Shown one piece after another: positions 16,725-25,697 of a DNA stretch of 62,878 nucleotides (its first letter is position 1; each line of letters begins with the position of its first letter). Location of the stretch: assembly GCA_029243395.1 (NCBI GenBank), contig JAQWSE010000009.1, positions 1 through 62,878 on the forward strand, in the 5' to 3' direction. The notes below the pieces were generated by a model. The model worked only from the letters and a program-made list of their open reading frames with translations. It was not told where the DNA came from and ran no database searches. This DNA comes from Paracoccaceae bacterium. Its GTDB lineage: Bacteria > Pseudomonadota > Alphaproteobacteria > Rhodobacterales > Rhodobacteraceae. Made by a program: the position numbers and the translations under genes.

Positions 16725-18032
16725 ATGATTGATGAATTAGATAAGACCAGTGATTCTTCCTTGGCCGATAATGAGATTGCGAGTTTAATGAAAACTCTGT
16801 CTTCTAATAAATACCAGGGAAACTCTGCATTTCCAAGGAAGGTTGTAGAACCATTCAAAGCTTTACCACTTACCCAAATTGCATCAAAAGCGGCTGGGAA
16901 AAACGATTCAGAAGTTTCTAAAACAGAAGAAACAAATAACAAATCAAGTGATCAATCAAACTCTGAAGATGAAAAGGTCGCTACTGATGTCAACGTACCT
17001 TTAAAAGATAATATCCCAGCTGATGAGCAAAAGGATTCTTATGAAGGTGAGGATTCAGGCCAATCTACGTCACCTATCTCACCTGAAGATCAGAATTTGG
17101 AATCTTCAACCGAAGGGGATGACGCACCAAACTCCAACAATTCAGAAAAACAAGAGTTACCGGATCAAGCCAATAATCATACTACTGGTGTCCCTATTAA
17201 AGAGAAATTGTACACGGAGACAGAAAAAGAAGAGGCCTATCAAAAAGGATTGGCAGAAGCCACCAAGAAATTTGAGTCTGAACAAGCCTCCCTACAAAAT
17301 AAAGCTCTTCTGACCCTTAACAATTTAATTAAAAAATTAGAAACAAAGATAGCAATTGACACGAAGCTATTGGAAAAGCAGTTGAAAGAAGAGATCCTAA
17401 AAATAGCAACCGAAAGAGTTGGAACTGCTATCAAAGAAATGCCTGAATTTTTCACCAAAAAAATTGAAAAACTTACCCAAGGCATAAAGAATAAAGGAGA
17501 TGTCTGGATCTTAAAGCTTAACTCAGATGATTTTCAAGCAATTGGCTCCTTGCTTAAAAATTCGAAAGATCTCAAAAATTTCACGATTTTCCCTGATGAT
17601 ACTTTAGGACATAGCGACATAATTATTGAACTAGGTGGCGTATCCTTAATTGATAGTATTTCTGACCGTTATGACTCAAATGGGAAAGAAGGGACAAGGC
17701 ATTTGGAATTGGATAACAGCACAGAGAATACTGGTAGTAAACCAGAATCAGAGGCCATTGAAGGTAACACAGATACCAATTTGACCCCGACACTAGAAAA
17801 TGTAGCTGACGAAACAGAAGAGAGTGGTAATCAAAGCATAGACCAAAAGAAAAGCATTGTTAAAGAAGATCCAGTGGTTTCACCTGACCCTAACCTAGAA
17901 AGTTCTATGCCATTGTCAGAACCTGGTTTTGACCAGAAAGAAAAAGCAGACAAAACAAGCCCTATTGAAGAAGATGAAAAAAATGTCGAGGACCTAGGTC
18001 CCGAAAATGAAAACCACAAAAATGATCAATAA
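16725..18032 (+). CDS. fliH: Flagellar export stator FliH, with long acidic extensions
   Basis: FliH regulates the FliI ATPase in type III flagellar export. The recognisable FliH core is about residues 165-320: YTETEKEEAYQKGL, a coiled coil, then the C-terminal domain ending in HSDIIIELGGVSLIDSIS. Flanking it are an acidic, Ser/Asn-rich N-terminal part and a further 115 acidic low-complexity residues after the core. Total length is 435 residues, against roughly 200-300 in most bacteria. Genes fliG before and fliI after fit the assignment. Confidence 0.85.
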   Translation: MIDELDKTSDSSLADNEIASLMKTLSSNKYQGNSAFPRKVVEPFKALPLTQIASKAAGKNDSEVSKTEETNNKSSDQSNSEDEKVATDVNVPLKDNIPADEQKDSYEGEDSGQSTSPISPEDQNLESSTEGDDAPNSNNSEKQELPDQANNHTTGVPIKEKLYTETEKEEAYQKGLAEATKKFESEQASLQNKALLTLNNLIKKLETKIAIDTKLLEKQLKEEILKIATERVGTAIKEMPEFFTKKIEKLTQGIKNKGDVWILKLNSDDFQAIGSLLKNSKDLKNFTIFPDDTLGHSDIIIELGGVSLIDSISDRYDSNGKEGTRHLELDNSTENTGSKPESEAIEGNTDTNLTPTLENVADETEESGNQSIDQKKSIVKEDPVVSPDPNLESSMPLSEPGFDQKEKADKTSPIEEDEKNVEDLGPENENHKNDQ

Positions 18033-18128
18033 ACCAATGATAGCCCGGACTATCAAAAACTGAAAACCTAAGAGTGATAGCTAATTACATCTCAGATAAA
18101 ACAGTTCAAACTATAGAAAATATAATTG

Positions 18129-19472
18129 ATGAACACTACAATTACACAAAACCTACTTGAAAATGTAGAAACTAACCTTAAACCGAAGGCAATCAGGCTT
18201 ACTGGCAGAGTATCTAAGTATGATGGTAATTTACTCGAGTGCGATGGCTTTCCCGCAAATATTGGAGCGATTTGTGAAGTTGAAACAGACTTAGGTACAA
18301 TGGAAAAAGCAGAAATTGTTGGTTTTAATGACGGTAATAACTGCTTGTCTCTTTTCCAGTCTGGAGCACAAATCAAATCTGGATCAAGAGTTTCTTTATT
18401 AGATGATGGTTATTCAATACCGGTTGGAACGAACTTGTTAGGTAGAGTAATAGATGCTCTTGGCAAACCTTTGGATGGAGATCCCAACCCCCTATTACGA
18501 AAGAACTGGCCACTTAATGGAGTACAACTGAATCCACTTTTAAGAAACCCTGTCTCGAAGCCATTAGATGTTGGCATTAGGGGTATTAACGGCCTACTGA
18601 CTGTAGGGCAAGGGCAGCGAATTGGGATCATTGCTGGTTCTGGTGTAGGTAAATCAGTTTTATTGGGGATGATGAGTAAGAACACTAATGCTGATGTAAT
18701 AGTAGTTGCTTTGATTGGAGAAAGAGGCAGAGAAGTTGGTAAGTTTGTAAATGATATATTGACTAGCGAAGCCAAAACAAGAACAGTAGTCGTTGCCGTT
18801 CCTGCTGACAGATCACCCCTTCTTAGAATTAGAGGAGCAAATAGGGCCACAGCTATAGCAGAGTTTTTTAGGGATTGCGGGAAAAATGTACTTCTTATAA
18901 TGGACTCTCTAACGAGGGTAGCCCACGCTAGAAGAGAAATAGGTTTGGCTTTAGGCGAACAGCCTACAGCTAAGGGATATCCCCCATCCGTAGTTTCTTT
19001 AATACCAAAGCTAGTAGAACGATCCGGAACAGGTATTGGACGCCAGGGCTCTGTTACAGCTTTTTATACAGTTTTAGCTGATGGTGATGACACCAATGAT
19101 CCAGTGGTTGATACTGCTCGAGCTATCTTAGATGGGCACATCTTATTATCTAGAGAACAAACTCAACTCGGAATTTATCCTGCCTTAGATATCCCAAATT
19201 CGGTCAGCCGAGTCATGACCGAAATTACCAGCGTGGCGCATCAAGAAGCAGCTAACAAATTTAGAAGACTGGTCTCACTATATATGGAGAACAGGGATCT
19301 AATCCTTATGGGAGGGTATTCAGTTGGTCAAGATCTCGATCTTGATGAGGCCGTAAACCTTTGGCCAAATCTAGTCTCATATCTTCGGCAAGAGCAAAAT
19401 TTGAAGGCTGATCTGAAATCTTCGACAGTTGATCTAGAAAAAGTCATTAGCGGAGATTCTAATGCGATCTAA
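18129..19472 (+). CDS. fliI: Flagellum-specific ATPase FliI
   Basis: 447 residues from ATG 18129 (a TTG directly precedes it). The F1-beta-like core has Walker A AGSGVGKSVLLGM, VVALIGERGREV, the LIMDSLTRVAHARREIGLA motif, GYPPSVVSLIPKLVERSG and the VADGDD-type region. It powers or primes export through FliPQR-FlhB. The last 11 bases overlap fliJ. Confidence 0.96.
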   Translation: MNTTITQNLLENVETNLKPKAIRLTGRVSKYDGNLLECDGFPANIGAICEVETDLGTMEKAEIVGFNDGNNCLSLFQSGAQIKSGSRVSLLDDGYSIPVGTNLLGRVIDALGKPLDGDPNPLLRKNWPLNGVQLNPLLRNPVSKPLDVGIRGINGLLTVGQGQRIGIIAGSGVGKSVLLGMMSKNTNADVIVVALIGERGREVGKFVNDILTSEAKTRTVVVAVPADRSPLLRIRGANRATAIAEFFRDCGKNVLLIMDSLTRVAHARREIGLALGEQPTAKGYPPSVVSLIPKLVERSGTGIGRQGSVTAFYTVLADGDDTNDPVVDTARAILDGHILLSREQTQLGIYPALDIPNSVSRVMTEITSVAHQEAANKFRRLVSLYMENRDLILMGGYSVGQDLDLDEAVNLWPNLVSYLRQEQNLKADLKSSTVDLEKVISGDSNAI

Positions 19473-19890
19473 AAGAAAATTGTTTGAACTCCTGGCTTTA
19501 AAAGAAAAAGTTGAAAGAAACAAATTTTTTAAGCAGGCTAAATCAATTGCCAGTGAAATGGAAAAAAATAATGCTATGAATTCTCAGCTCAAAGAAATAT
19601 CAGTAAATAAAAAAGGAAGTGCTAAAACACTCACTGCCTTACAACTAAGATCAAACAAATGGTATGATTTCCAGATTCAAGAACAAATTGTTGCCACAGA
19701 AAATAGAGCAAAGTTCTTGAAGGAAGAGAATCAACAGGTACATAGGAAAATAGCCATACGAAACCAAAAAATGCGTAAATCACTTGAAAAGGCAAATATA
19801 CAAAGAAAACTTGAGTTGGCAGATTTAGAGAAGAAATCTATTCTATCTTCGCCTGCTAATACTAATAAGCGCCAAGGATTTAACTCTTAG
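19462..19890 (+). CDS. fliJ: FliJ-like flagellar export chaperone
   Basis: 142 residues, almost entirely charged coiled coil (Lys/Glu/Asn-rich), as expected for FliJ, which escorts substrates and connects FliI to FlhA. Sequence is poorly conserved in this family; the call depends on length, coiled-coil character and the 11-base overlap with fliI. It is the last gene of the operon from 12339. Confidence 0.8.
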   Translation: MRSKRKLFELLALKEKVERNKFFKQAKSIASEMEKNNAMNSQLKEISVNKKGSAKTLTALQLRSNKWYDFQIQEQIVATENRAKFLKEENQQVHRKIAIRNQKMRKSLEKANIQRKLELADLEKKSILSSPANTNKRQGFNS

Positions 19891-19901
19891 AAAAATTAAA
19901 C

Positions 19902-19917
19902 TGGCACTCAAATTGCA
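19902..19917 (+). promoter_or_regulatory. Sigma-54 -24/-12 promoter for fliKLMN
   Basis: Reads TGGCACTCAAATTGCA, an almost perfect match to consensus with exact GG-N10-GC spacing. Predicted start is near 19928, 32 bases before fliK. Confidence 0.82.
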
Positions 19918-19959
19918 AACTTAATCCAGTAATGATAACTTGATTGTTTAGAAATTAAT

Positions 19960-21252
19960 ATGACAGAGATTTGTTCTAAGGGTGAAGCTAAATTCACTGA
20001 AGGGCTTAAGGGATTAGGCAAAAACCCAGATTCAGAGGGGGAAATGGGTATGTTTGATGCCCTTTTTGGCATGATTTCAGAGGCGGAAATAGAAATTGAC
20101 CCGGAGGCTGCTGTTCTTTCCACCGATTTAACGCTCCAGGAAAAAACCAATCAAAATCCTGAGCTATTAGCCAATATAATAACACCTATTAGCAATCCAA
20201 ATGAGAGTGAATTAAATAAAATAAGCGCCCCTAATTTACCAAAACCAAACTGGGTATTCCAAGATGCTTCCACTGACATGGAAACCTTTAAACTAACCCT
20301 AGAAATTAAAAATAATAAAGATCAAAATGGAAAAACTAGCATAGATCTGCTTAATAAATTGGCAGAAGCCTTAAACAAAGGAGTCGAGATAGTTCCTGAA
20401 AAAAACAAAAATCCCTCTGTGGAGCAGAAAGGGTTAAAACCTGTAATGATCGAAATTCCTTCAACCAAAGAAGCGAATGTCAACAGTGACAAAGAAATCA
20501 TCGATAATTTATTAAGACGACCACTACAATCTAAAAAGGTTATCTCAAAAACTTTGAATCCTAACGCTGAAAAAGAGAAAAATGTAGAACTCTCTAAGCT
20601 ATCAGAACAAATGACAGAAAAAATGCCTGAGAAAGTTTTTCAATTGACAAAAGTCCATCAATCCCCCCCTGGAAAGGAAATGTTGAAGACAGATAATGCA
20701 CAAAATGCTTCTATGACAAATTCGAATAATAATTCATCCATGTCGAATAATACAAATTCTGGTGGGAATCTTGGTTCGGGAAATTCTTCTCATTCAAATG
20801 CACCCATGGTATTAGAGCATCTTAACATGCTTGAAAGATCCTGGGGGAAAAACCTATTAAACAAGGTGCAAACAGCCTTACAAAACGGGGACCAATCAAT
20901 TGAGCTAGCCTTAAAACCCAAGAATCTTGGAAAGCTCAAAATTTTCCTTAGCTTAAACAATGAGGGCGCCAAAATTAATATTGTTACAGAGACATCAAGT
21001 GCGGCTCTGCTTCTAGCCGAAGCAGAGGGAAAGCTGTCACAGATGTTAGAAGGATCAGGCCTTAAATTGTCAAATCTAAATACAGGTACTGAGCAGGATA
21101 AAAAAGGAAACCCTGAACAAAATAATAATGAGAAAGATCAAAATGAAAACCAGTCCGGGCAAAAAGAGGCTGAAAAAAAAGAAGAACTAGAACCTTCGCT
21201 AGAACTAGGTTCTACTACCTCACTTAACCAAACCGTCAATCTCATAGCATAA
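19960..21252 (+). CDS. fliK: Flagellar hook-length control protein FliK
   Basis: 430 residues. The long N-terminal part is variable, Asn/Lys-rich and presumably disordered, as in other FliK rulers. The C-terminal Flg_hook domain at about 285-365 is recognisable (SIELALKPKNLGKLKIFLSL, INIVTETSSAALLLAEA, LEGSGLKLSNLN). FliK measures hook length and switches FlhB specificity. It starts a four-gene operon with its own sigma-54 promoter. Confidence 0.87.
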   Translation: MTEICSKGEAKFTEGLKGLGKNPDSEGEMGMFDALFGMISEAEIEIDPEAAVLSTDLTLQEKTNQNPELLANIITPISNPNESELNKISAPNLPKPNWVFQDASTDMETFKLTLEIKNNKDQNGKTSIDLLNKLAEALNKGVEIVPEKNKNPSVEQKGLKPVMIEIPSTKEANVNSDKEIIDNLLRRPLQSKKVISKTLNPNAEKEKNVELSKLSEQMTEKMPEKVFQLTKVHQSPPGKEMLKTDNAQNASMTNSNNNSSMSNNTNSGGNLGSGNSSHSNAPMVLEHLNMLERSWGKNLLNKVQTALQNGDQSIELALKPKNLGKLKIFLSLNNEGAKINIVTETSSAALLLAEAEGKLSQMLEGSGLKLSNLNTGTEQDKKGNPEQNNNEKDQNENQSGQKEAEKKEELEPSLELGSTTSLNQTVNLIA

Positions 21253-21263
21253 AGGAATCTGTC

Positions 21264-21836
21264 ATGGCTGATGAAAATACAGAAGAAAAGAAAAAGGGTG
21301 GTTTACTTAAGTTGCTAATGTTTATAGGTGGCGGAATATTATTGATAGGAATTGGTCTTGGAGTTGGTTTTTTTCTTTTTGGTAGTAAAGCAGCCGATCC
21401 TTCTGAAGAAATCGAGGAAATTATTGAAAGAAAAATGAAAGAAGCTGAGGAAGCAAAAGAAGCCCAAGAGGCTTCCGAATCTGATCCTGACAAAAAGATC
21501 GCTCCAGAAGTTGAGAATTTTGTGACTACCTATTATGAATTTTCTGGCACGTTCACAACCAATTTAAGAAATTCGACAAAGTTTCTTCAAGTTGGTATAG
21601 GTGTTTCAACACAATATGATGATACAGTTATGGCTAATGTTGAAATGCATCAGTTATCTCTCAGATCGGAGATCCTAGGCATGATGAGCGAATTTTCTGA
21701 AGAAGAAATACAAGGGAAAGCTGGTAGAGATGCTTTGTCAGCCGCTATAGCTGAAGCAATCAACAAAAAACTTACAGAGCTGGAAGATTTTGGTGGTGTT
21801 GAATCCGTTCATTTTACTTCTTTCATGTTGCAATAG
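21264..21836 (+). CDS. fliL: Flagellar basal body-associated protein FliL
   Basis: 190 residues. A single transmembrane helix lies at about 12-34 (LLMFIGGGILLIGIGLGVGF), followed by a Glu/Ala-rich linker and the periplasmic domain with TNLRNSTKFLQVGIGVSTQY, which has the FliL fold pattern. It supports stator function. Gap to fliK 11 bases and to fliM 18 bases. Confidence 0.92.
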   Translation: MADENTEEKKKGGLLKLLMFIGGGILLIGIGLGVGFFLFGSKAADPSEEIEEIIERKMKEAEEAKEAQEASESDPDKKIAPEVENFVTTYYEFSGTFTTNLRNSTKFLQVGIGVSTQYDDTVMANVEMHQLSLRSEILGMMSEFSEEEIQGKAGRDALSAAIAEAINKKLTELEDFGGVESVHFTSFMLQ

Positions 21837-21854
21837 ATAGAGGGGCAGAATCCA

Positions 21855-22829
21855 TTGGTATCATCAAGAAAATTATCGAGTGATGAGGTCGATGCTCTCA
21901 TAGAGGGTTTGCAAACAGATGGAGAATCTGCAACCAGTTCTGATGTCTCAGGTTCTGCAAATGTGCGACCTTTTAAATTTGGTTCAGATGACCTAACACT
22001 GCTAGGTGATTACTATGCACTCAGAATGATAAATGAGCGCTTTGCTAGATTCTCGAGAGCTGTCTTTTTGCCGATGTTAAGAATCCAACCCAGGATTTCT
22101 TCATTTCCACCTGAGGTAAAAACCTTTGACGAATATACATCAGGGATAGAAAGCTTTATGAGCCTTACAGCCAGTCGGCTTGAAGAATTGCGCGGTAACA
22201 TGATGACAGTAATGGATCCTACGTTTATTTCAATTCTAACAAATTCTTTTTATGGAGGGCAACTGGGGCCTGACAAAAGTAAGAAGACTGAATTCACATC
22301 GACAGAAGATAGACTCATTGAGATCATTTCGGAAGGGCTAAACCGGATGCTGGAAGCTGCTTGGAAAGATTTAATGCCAATCAATCTTAGCGTGCAAGGT
22401 AGAGAGGTAAATCCTCAATTTGTTTCTTTTGTAGATGGTGCTGAACTTGTAATAATTTGTTCTTTTGTTGTTCAATTACCGGGAATGGATGCTGCTAATT
22501 TTGATTTGATTTATCCCCTTCAAACTCTTAAACCTATCGCCTCTCTACTACGCTCTAAAGTTCAATCCGATGTCGTAGAAGACGATGTCTCCTGGAGAGA
22601 AAGGCTTGAACGAGCAATATTAGAAATCCCCTTAAAAATTAGTGCCAGACTAAGTGAACCTGTAGTATCGATGAGTAAACTTATAAATGTAAAACCAGGT
22701 GAGGTGATTCCAATTCAAATTGGAGAAGGCGTTGAAGTTAGGGTTGAAGGTAAGCCTATTTTTCTAGGTGAAATGGGGGAAGTATCTGGTCAATCTGCAA
22801 TCAACTTGAATAAACGCCTATCATCATAA
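21855..22829 (+). CDS. fliM: Flagellar motor switch protein FliM
   Basis: 324 residues starting at TTG 21855, with GAGGGGCAG about 12 bases upstream. The N-terminal segment has LSSDEVDALIEGL, the common FliM opening that precedes the CheY-binding and middle domains. The middle region has MRINERF-like LRMINERFARFSRAVFLPML. The C-terminal SPOA domain ends with GKPIFLGEMGEVSGQSAI. FliM forms the C-ring with FliG and FliN. Confidence 0.95.
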   Translation: MVSSRKLSSDEVDALIEGLQTDGESATSSDVSGSANVRPFKFGSDDLTLLGDYYALRMINERFARFSRAVFLPMLRIQPRISSFPPEVKTFDEYTSGIESFMSLTASRLEELRGNMMTVMDPTFISILTNSFYGGQLGPDKSKKTEFTSTEDRLIEIISEGLNRMLEAAWKDLMPINLSVQGREVNPQFVSFVDGAELVIICSFVVQLPGMDAANFDLIYPLQTLKPIASLLRSKVQSDVVEDDVSWRERLERAILEIPLKISARLSEPVVSMSKLINVKPGEVIPIQIGEGVEVRVEGKPIFLGEMGEVSGQSAINLNKRLSS

Positions 22830-22859
22830 GGCAATACCCAAAATAGGAAGGGATATAAA

Positions 22860-23222
22860 ATGGCTGAAGAAAATTCAGAAGAGACCAGCACTACAGAAGA
22901 TTCTACTCCTGTAGAAGAAAGTAATTCACCTGAAAACCAAACTTCTTCTCCTCAAGGCGGGGGAACAGAAAATCTAAGGGTTTTGGAAAATATTGATGTA
23001 GCTCTGACTGTTGAAGTCGGAGGAGCTGAAATAAAAATCCGGGAACTTCTAAGACTAGGAGAAGGTTCAGTTGTGGAATTAGACAGATTAGCAGGAGACC
23101 CCCTCGACATACTAGCTAATGGTACCATGATAGCCAAAGGAGAGGTTGTGATGGTTGGGGAAAGATTTGGGGTTCGCTTTACCGAAATAGTTGATCCTGA
23201 AAAACGAATGGAAAGTGTTTGA
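22860..23222 (+). CDS. fliN: Flagellar motor switch protein FliN
   Basis: 120 residues. A disordered acidic N-terminal tail (1-40) precedes the SPOA domain: NIDVALTVEVGGAEIKIREL, LGEGSVVELDRLAGDPLDI and VMVGERFGVRFTEI are standard FliN motifs. It is the last gene of the fliKLMN operon. Confidence 0.96.
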   Translation: MAEENSEETSTTEDSTPVEESNSPENQTSSPQGGGTENLRVLENIDVALTVEVGGAEIKIRELLRLGEGSVVELDRLAGDPLDILANGTMIAKGEVVMVGERFGVRFTEIVDPEKRMESV

Positions 23223-23305
23223 TCAAGTGTCATTTCTCTGACACTCCTATTGCATAAATCTACTAGAAATCCAATATATGTGAGATTTCATAGTTTTTAA
23301 GACTT

Positions 23306-23321
23306 TGGCACATTTTTTGCC
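23306..23321 (+). promoter_or_regulatory. Sigma-54 -24/-12 promoter for fliOPQR-flhB and the four genes behind it
   Basis: Reads TGGCACATTTTTTGCC with exact GG-N10-GC spacing. Predicted start is near 23332, directly before an AAGAGGAG ribosome site and the fliO ATG at 23347. Confidence 0.82.
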
Positions 23322-23346
23322 TCTTATAAAGTAAGAGGAGTAAAAA

Positions 23347-23811
23347 ATGGATATCGAAGGCATTAATTTAACTCAAATAATTACTGTTGCTATCTTTTTG
23401 TTAGGACTTGTTGCACTACAAATCTTCCTAACAAAAAATAAAGGTAGATTTTCCACTACCTGGAAATCCAACAAGAGAATCCAATTGATAGAAGAGAAAG
23501 CCATTAGCTCTTCAGAAAAATTACGGATAGTTTCTGTAGACAATAGTCAGTTTTTGATTATATCAAATAAAGGAAAAAAAAGCTCTGTAATCCCTTTAAA
23601 TCCATTAGAAAAAAGACCAGTTCCAAAATCTAATAGGAATGACATGAAGATTAAGAATGAGGGCGACTCTAATAATTTTAAAAAAGATTCAAGAGTAGCA
23701 AGCTTTACTGCGGAATCAAATCTATCGTTGGCAAGTCCTAAAGCTCATCAACTTAGCCAAGCTATTCAAACAGCTAGAGAAATGAACCCAGCAGTGAGTT
23801 ATAAAAAATGA
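23347..23811 (+). CDS. fliO: Flagellar biosynthesis protein FliO
   Basis: 154 residues. One transmembrane helix lies at about 10-28 (IITVAIFLLGLVALQIFL), then a short cytoplasmic domain with RIQLIEEKAISSSEKLRIV and FLIISNKG, the FliO core pattern. FliO helps assemble the FliPQR export gate. The stop overlaps the fliP start by 4 bases (ATGA). Confidence 0.88.
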   Translation: MDIEGINLTQIITVAIFLLGLVALQIFLTKNKGRFSTTWKSNKRIQLIEEKAISSSEKLRIVSVDNSQFLIISNKGKKSSVIPLNPLEKRPVPKSNRNDMKIKNEGDSNNFKKDSRVASFTAESNLSLASPKAHQLSQAIQTAREMNPAVSYKK

Positions 23812-24590
23812 AACAACCCATCCTTTTGATCATTGGAGTAACCACTCTAATACTATTCTTGACAATATCTACTCCAATTCAAGCAGAAAGCGTTTTGCAG
23901 AATTTTGGTGTGGGACTACCTGCCATTAATGTTTCTGATTCCGCAGCAGGTCAGACCACCTATTCCCTATCTCTTCAAATATTAGCTTTAATGACAAGCA
24001 TCACGGTTCTGCCTTCATTAATTCTTGGAATGACGTCCTTCACAAGAATAATCATTGTGTTATCTATATTGCGGCAAGCTATGGGAACTCAGCAGACGCC
24101 GCCAAATCAAGTTTTAGTTGCAATAGCATTATTCCTAACTCTTTTCATCATGTCACCTACTCTATCAGAGATTAACTCAACTGCTCTCAATCCATATTTG
24201 GAAGGTACTATGCCCGCAGAAAAAGCATTAAATGAAGCAAGCGATATTGCCAAAGATTTTCTAGTCTATAATACACGAAAAAATGACTTACAGATGTTTG
24301 CAGACATGGCTGGTGATGCTACCTATGAAAATAATTCTGAAGTGCCACTGCCAGTACTTTTACCAGCCTTTATTACTTCAGAATTGAAAACTGCTTTCCA
24401 AATCGGGTTTCTATTGTTCTTACCCTTTTTAGTCATTGACATGGTGATTGCTTCAACTTTGATGTCACTTGGAATGATGATGTTAAGCCCAATGCTAGTC
24501 TCTCTACCATTTAAATTACTATTGTTTGTTCTGGTAGACGGTTGGGCAATGACCGTGGGATCACTGGTTGCTACTTACTCAGGAAGTTAG
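23808..24590 (+). CDS. fliP: Flagellar export gate protein FliP
   Basis: 260 residues with a cleavable signal peptide (residues 1-26, ending IQAES), then the strongly conserved LQILALMTSITVLPSLILGM, RIIIVLSILRQAMGTQQTPP, PVLLPAFITSELKTAFQIGF and the MTVGSLVATY ending. It forms the core of the export gate with FliQ and FliR. Confidence 0.97.
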   Translation: MKQPILLIIGVTTLILFLTISTPIQAESVLQNFGVGLPAINVSDSAAGQTTYSLSLQILALMTSITVLPSLILGMTSFTRIIIVLSILRQAMGTQQTPPNQVLVAIALFLTLFIMSPTLSEINSTALNPYLEGTMPAEKALNEASDIAKDFLVYNTRKNDLQMFADMAGDATYENNSEVPLPVLLPAFITSELKTAFQIGFLLFLPFLVIDMVIASTLMSLGMMMLSPMLVSLPFKLLLFVLVDGWAMTVGSLVATYSGS

Positions 24591-24599
24591 GGGGAATAT

Positions 24600-24872
24600 A
24601 TGGATTTTGATTCAAATGTTGAATTCTTAAGGCTTGCCTTTTATCAAATAATCTTAACAGCTGGTCCATTGCTAGCCGTTGCACTTGGTGTTGGCCTAAT
24701 TATTGGTATCATACAGGCAGCAACAACAATCAATGAAATGACCCTAAGTTTTGTACCAAAACTTGTCATAGTAATTTTAACATTTGCTCTACTTTCAAAT
24801 TTCATGCTTGTGAGTTTGACAGACTACTTCTACTTCATTTTCGATAGAGTTGCAGGATTAGGCTTCAGCTAA
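24600..24872 (+). CDS. fliQ: Flagellar export gate protein FliQ
   Basis: 90 residues, two membrane hairpins. The conserved GLIIGIIQAATTINEMTLSF motif identifies FliQ. It has GGGGGA-type purines before the ATG (AGGGGGAAT), and its stop is immediately followed by the fliR ATG. Confidence 0.96.
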   Translation: MDFDSNVEFLRLAFYQIILTAGPLLAVALGVGLIIGIIQAATTINEMTLSFVPKLVIVILTFALLSNFMLVSLTDYFYFIFDRVAGLGFS

Positions 24873-25697
24873 ATGTTAGATATATCTCAAGCAGACATAG
24901 GCTTGTTACCAGGATTAGAGCTTCCAATCCTTTTGGATACAATACTCCTTTTCTTCTTTTGTAGCATTAGGATAGCCGCTTTTCTAATAGCCTCACCAAT
25001 TTTTGGAGCTGGATATGTAATATTGCCGATAAGGATTTTGTTTGGGATGGTATTGACTTTGTCTGTTTTTCAAAATCACAGCATCGTACTTGATACCGAA
25101 ACAATGGCCTCTGCGCTGGGTGTAATTCTAATTGTAAAGGAAATAGCTATTGGGTTAAGTGCTGGTCTTGTTCTAACTATCTGGTTTTCAGCCGCCTCTT
25201 TAGCAGGAGAAAAGATAGCTAGCACCTCTGGTCTAGCTTTTGCGGCACAGGTGGATCCTAATACAGGATCATCAACCCCAGTAATCAGTCAAATTTTTAT
25301 GCTATTCTTGTTAGTCATATTCTTAGCCATTGACGGCCATCTAATCGTACTGAGAACTTTGCTCGATAGTTATGAGTTCATACCCATAGATTCGATTCCA
25401 ACCCTAGGAATCTTGCTTAAATCTGGAATTGGTGCTGCGGGTTCAATGTTTTTGGCTGCTACCGTTATTATGTTACCAGTTTCGGTCATTCTTTTGATGG
25501 TAAATGTGTCAATAGGAATTATGACCAGGTCAGCCCCTACTCTCAACCTTTTTTCTTTTGGCTTTCCTATAACATTACTTGGGACATTTATTTTCTTATA
25601 TCTTTCTGCTTCCACCATAGGTTTTGCTATGTCTGACCTGGTAGAAGCTTCTATACAATCAATGCAAGATATGATTTGGGGCATTAGCAATGGCTGA
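24873..25697 (+). CDS. fliR: Flagellar export gate protein FliR
   Basis: 274 residues with about six membrane segments; FASPIFG-like IASPIFGAGYV, GLVLTIWFSAASLAGEKI and the APTLNLFSFGFPI motif are typical of FliR. It begins directly after the fliQ stop and overlaps flhB by 8 bases, so translation is probably coupled. Confidence 0.95.
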   Translation: MLDISQADIGLLPGLELPILLDTILLFFFCSIRIAAFLIASPIFGAGYVILPIRILFGMVLTLSVFQNHSIVLDTETMASALGVILIVKEIAIGLSAGLVLTIWFSAASLAGEKIASTSGLAFAAQVDPNTGSSTPVISQIFMLFLLVIFLAIDGHLIVLRTLLDSYEFIPIDSIPTLGILLKSGIGAAGSMFLAATVIMLPVSVILLMVNVSIGIMTRSAPTLNLFSFGFPITLLGTFIFLYLSASTIGFAMSDLVEASIQSMQDMIWGISNG

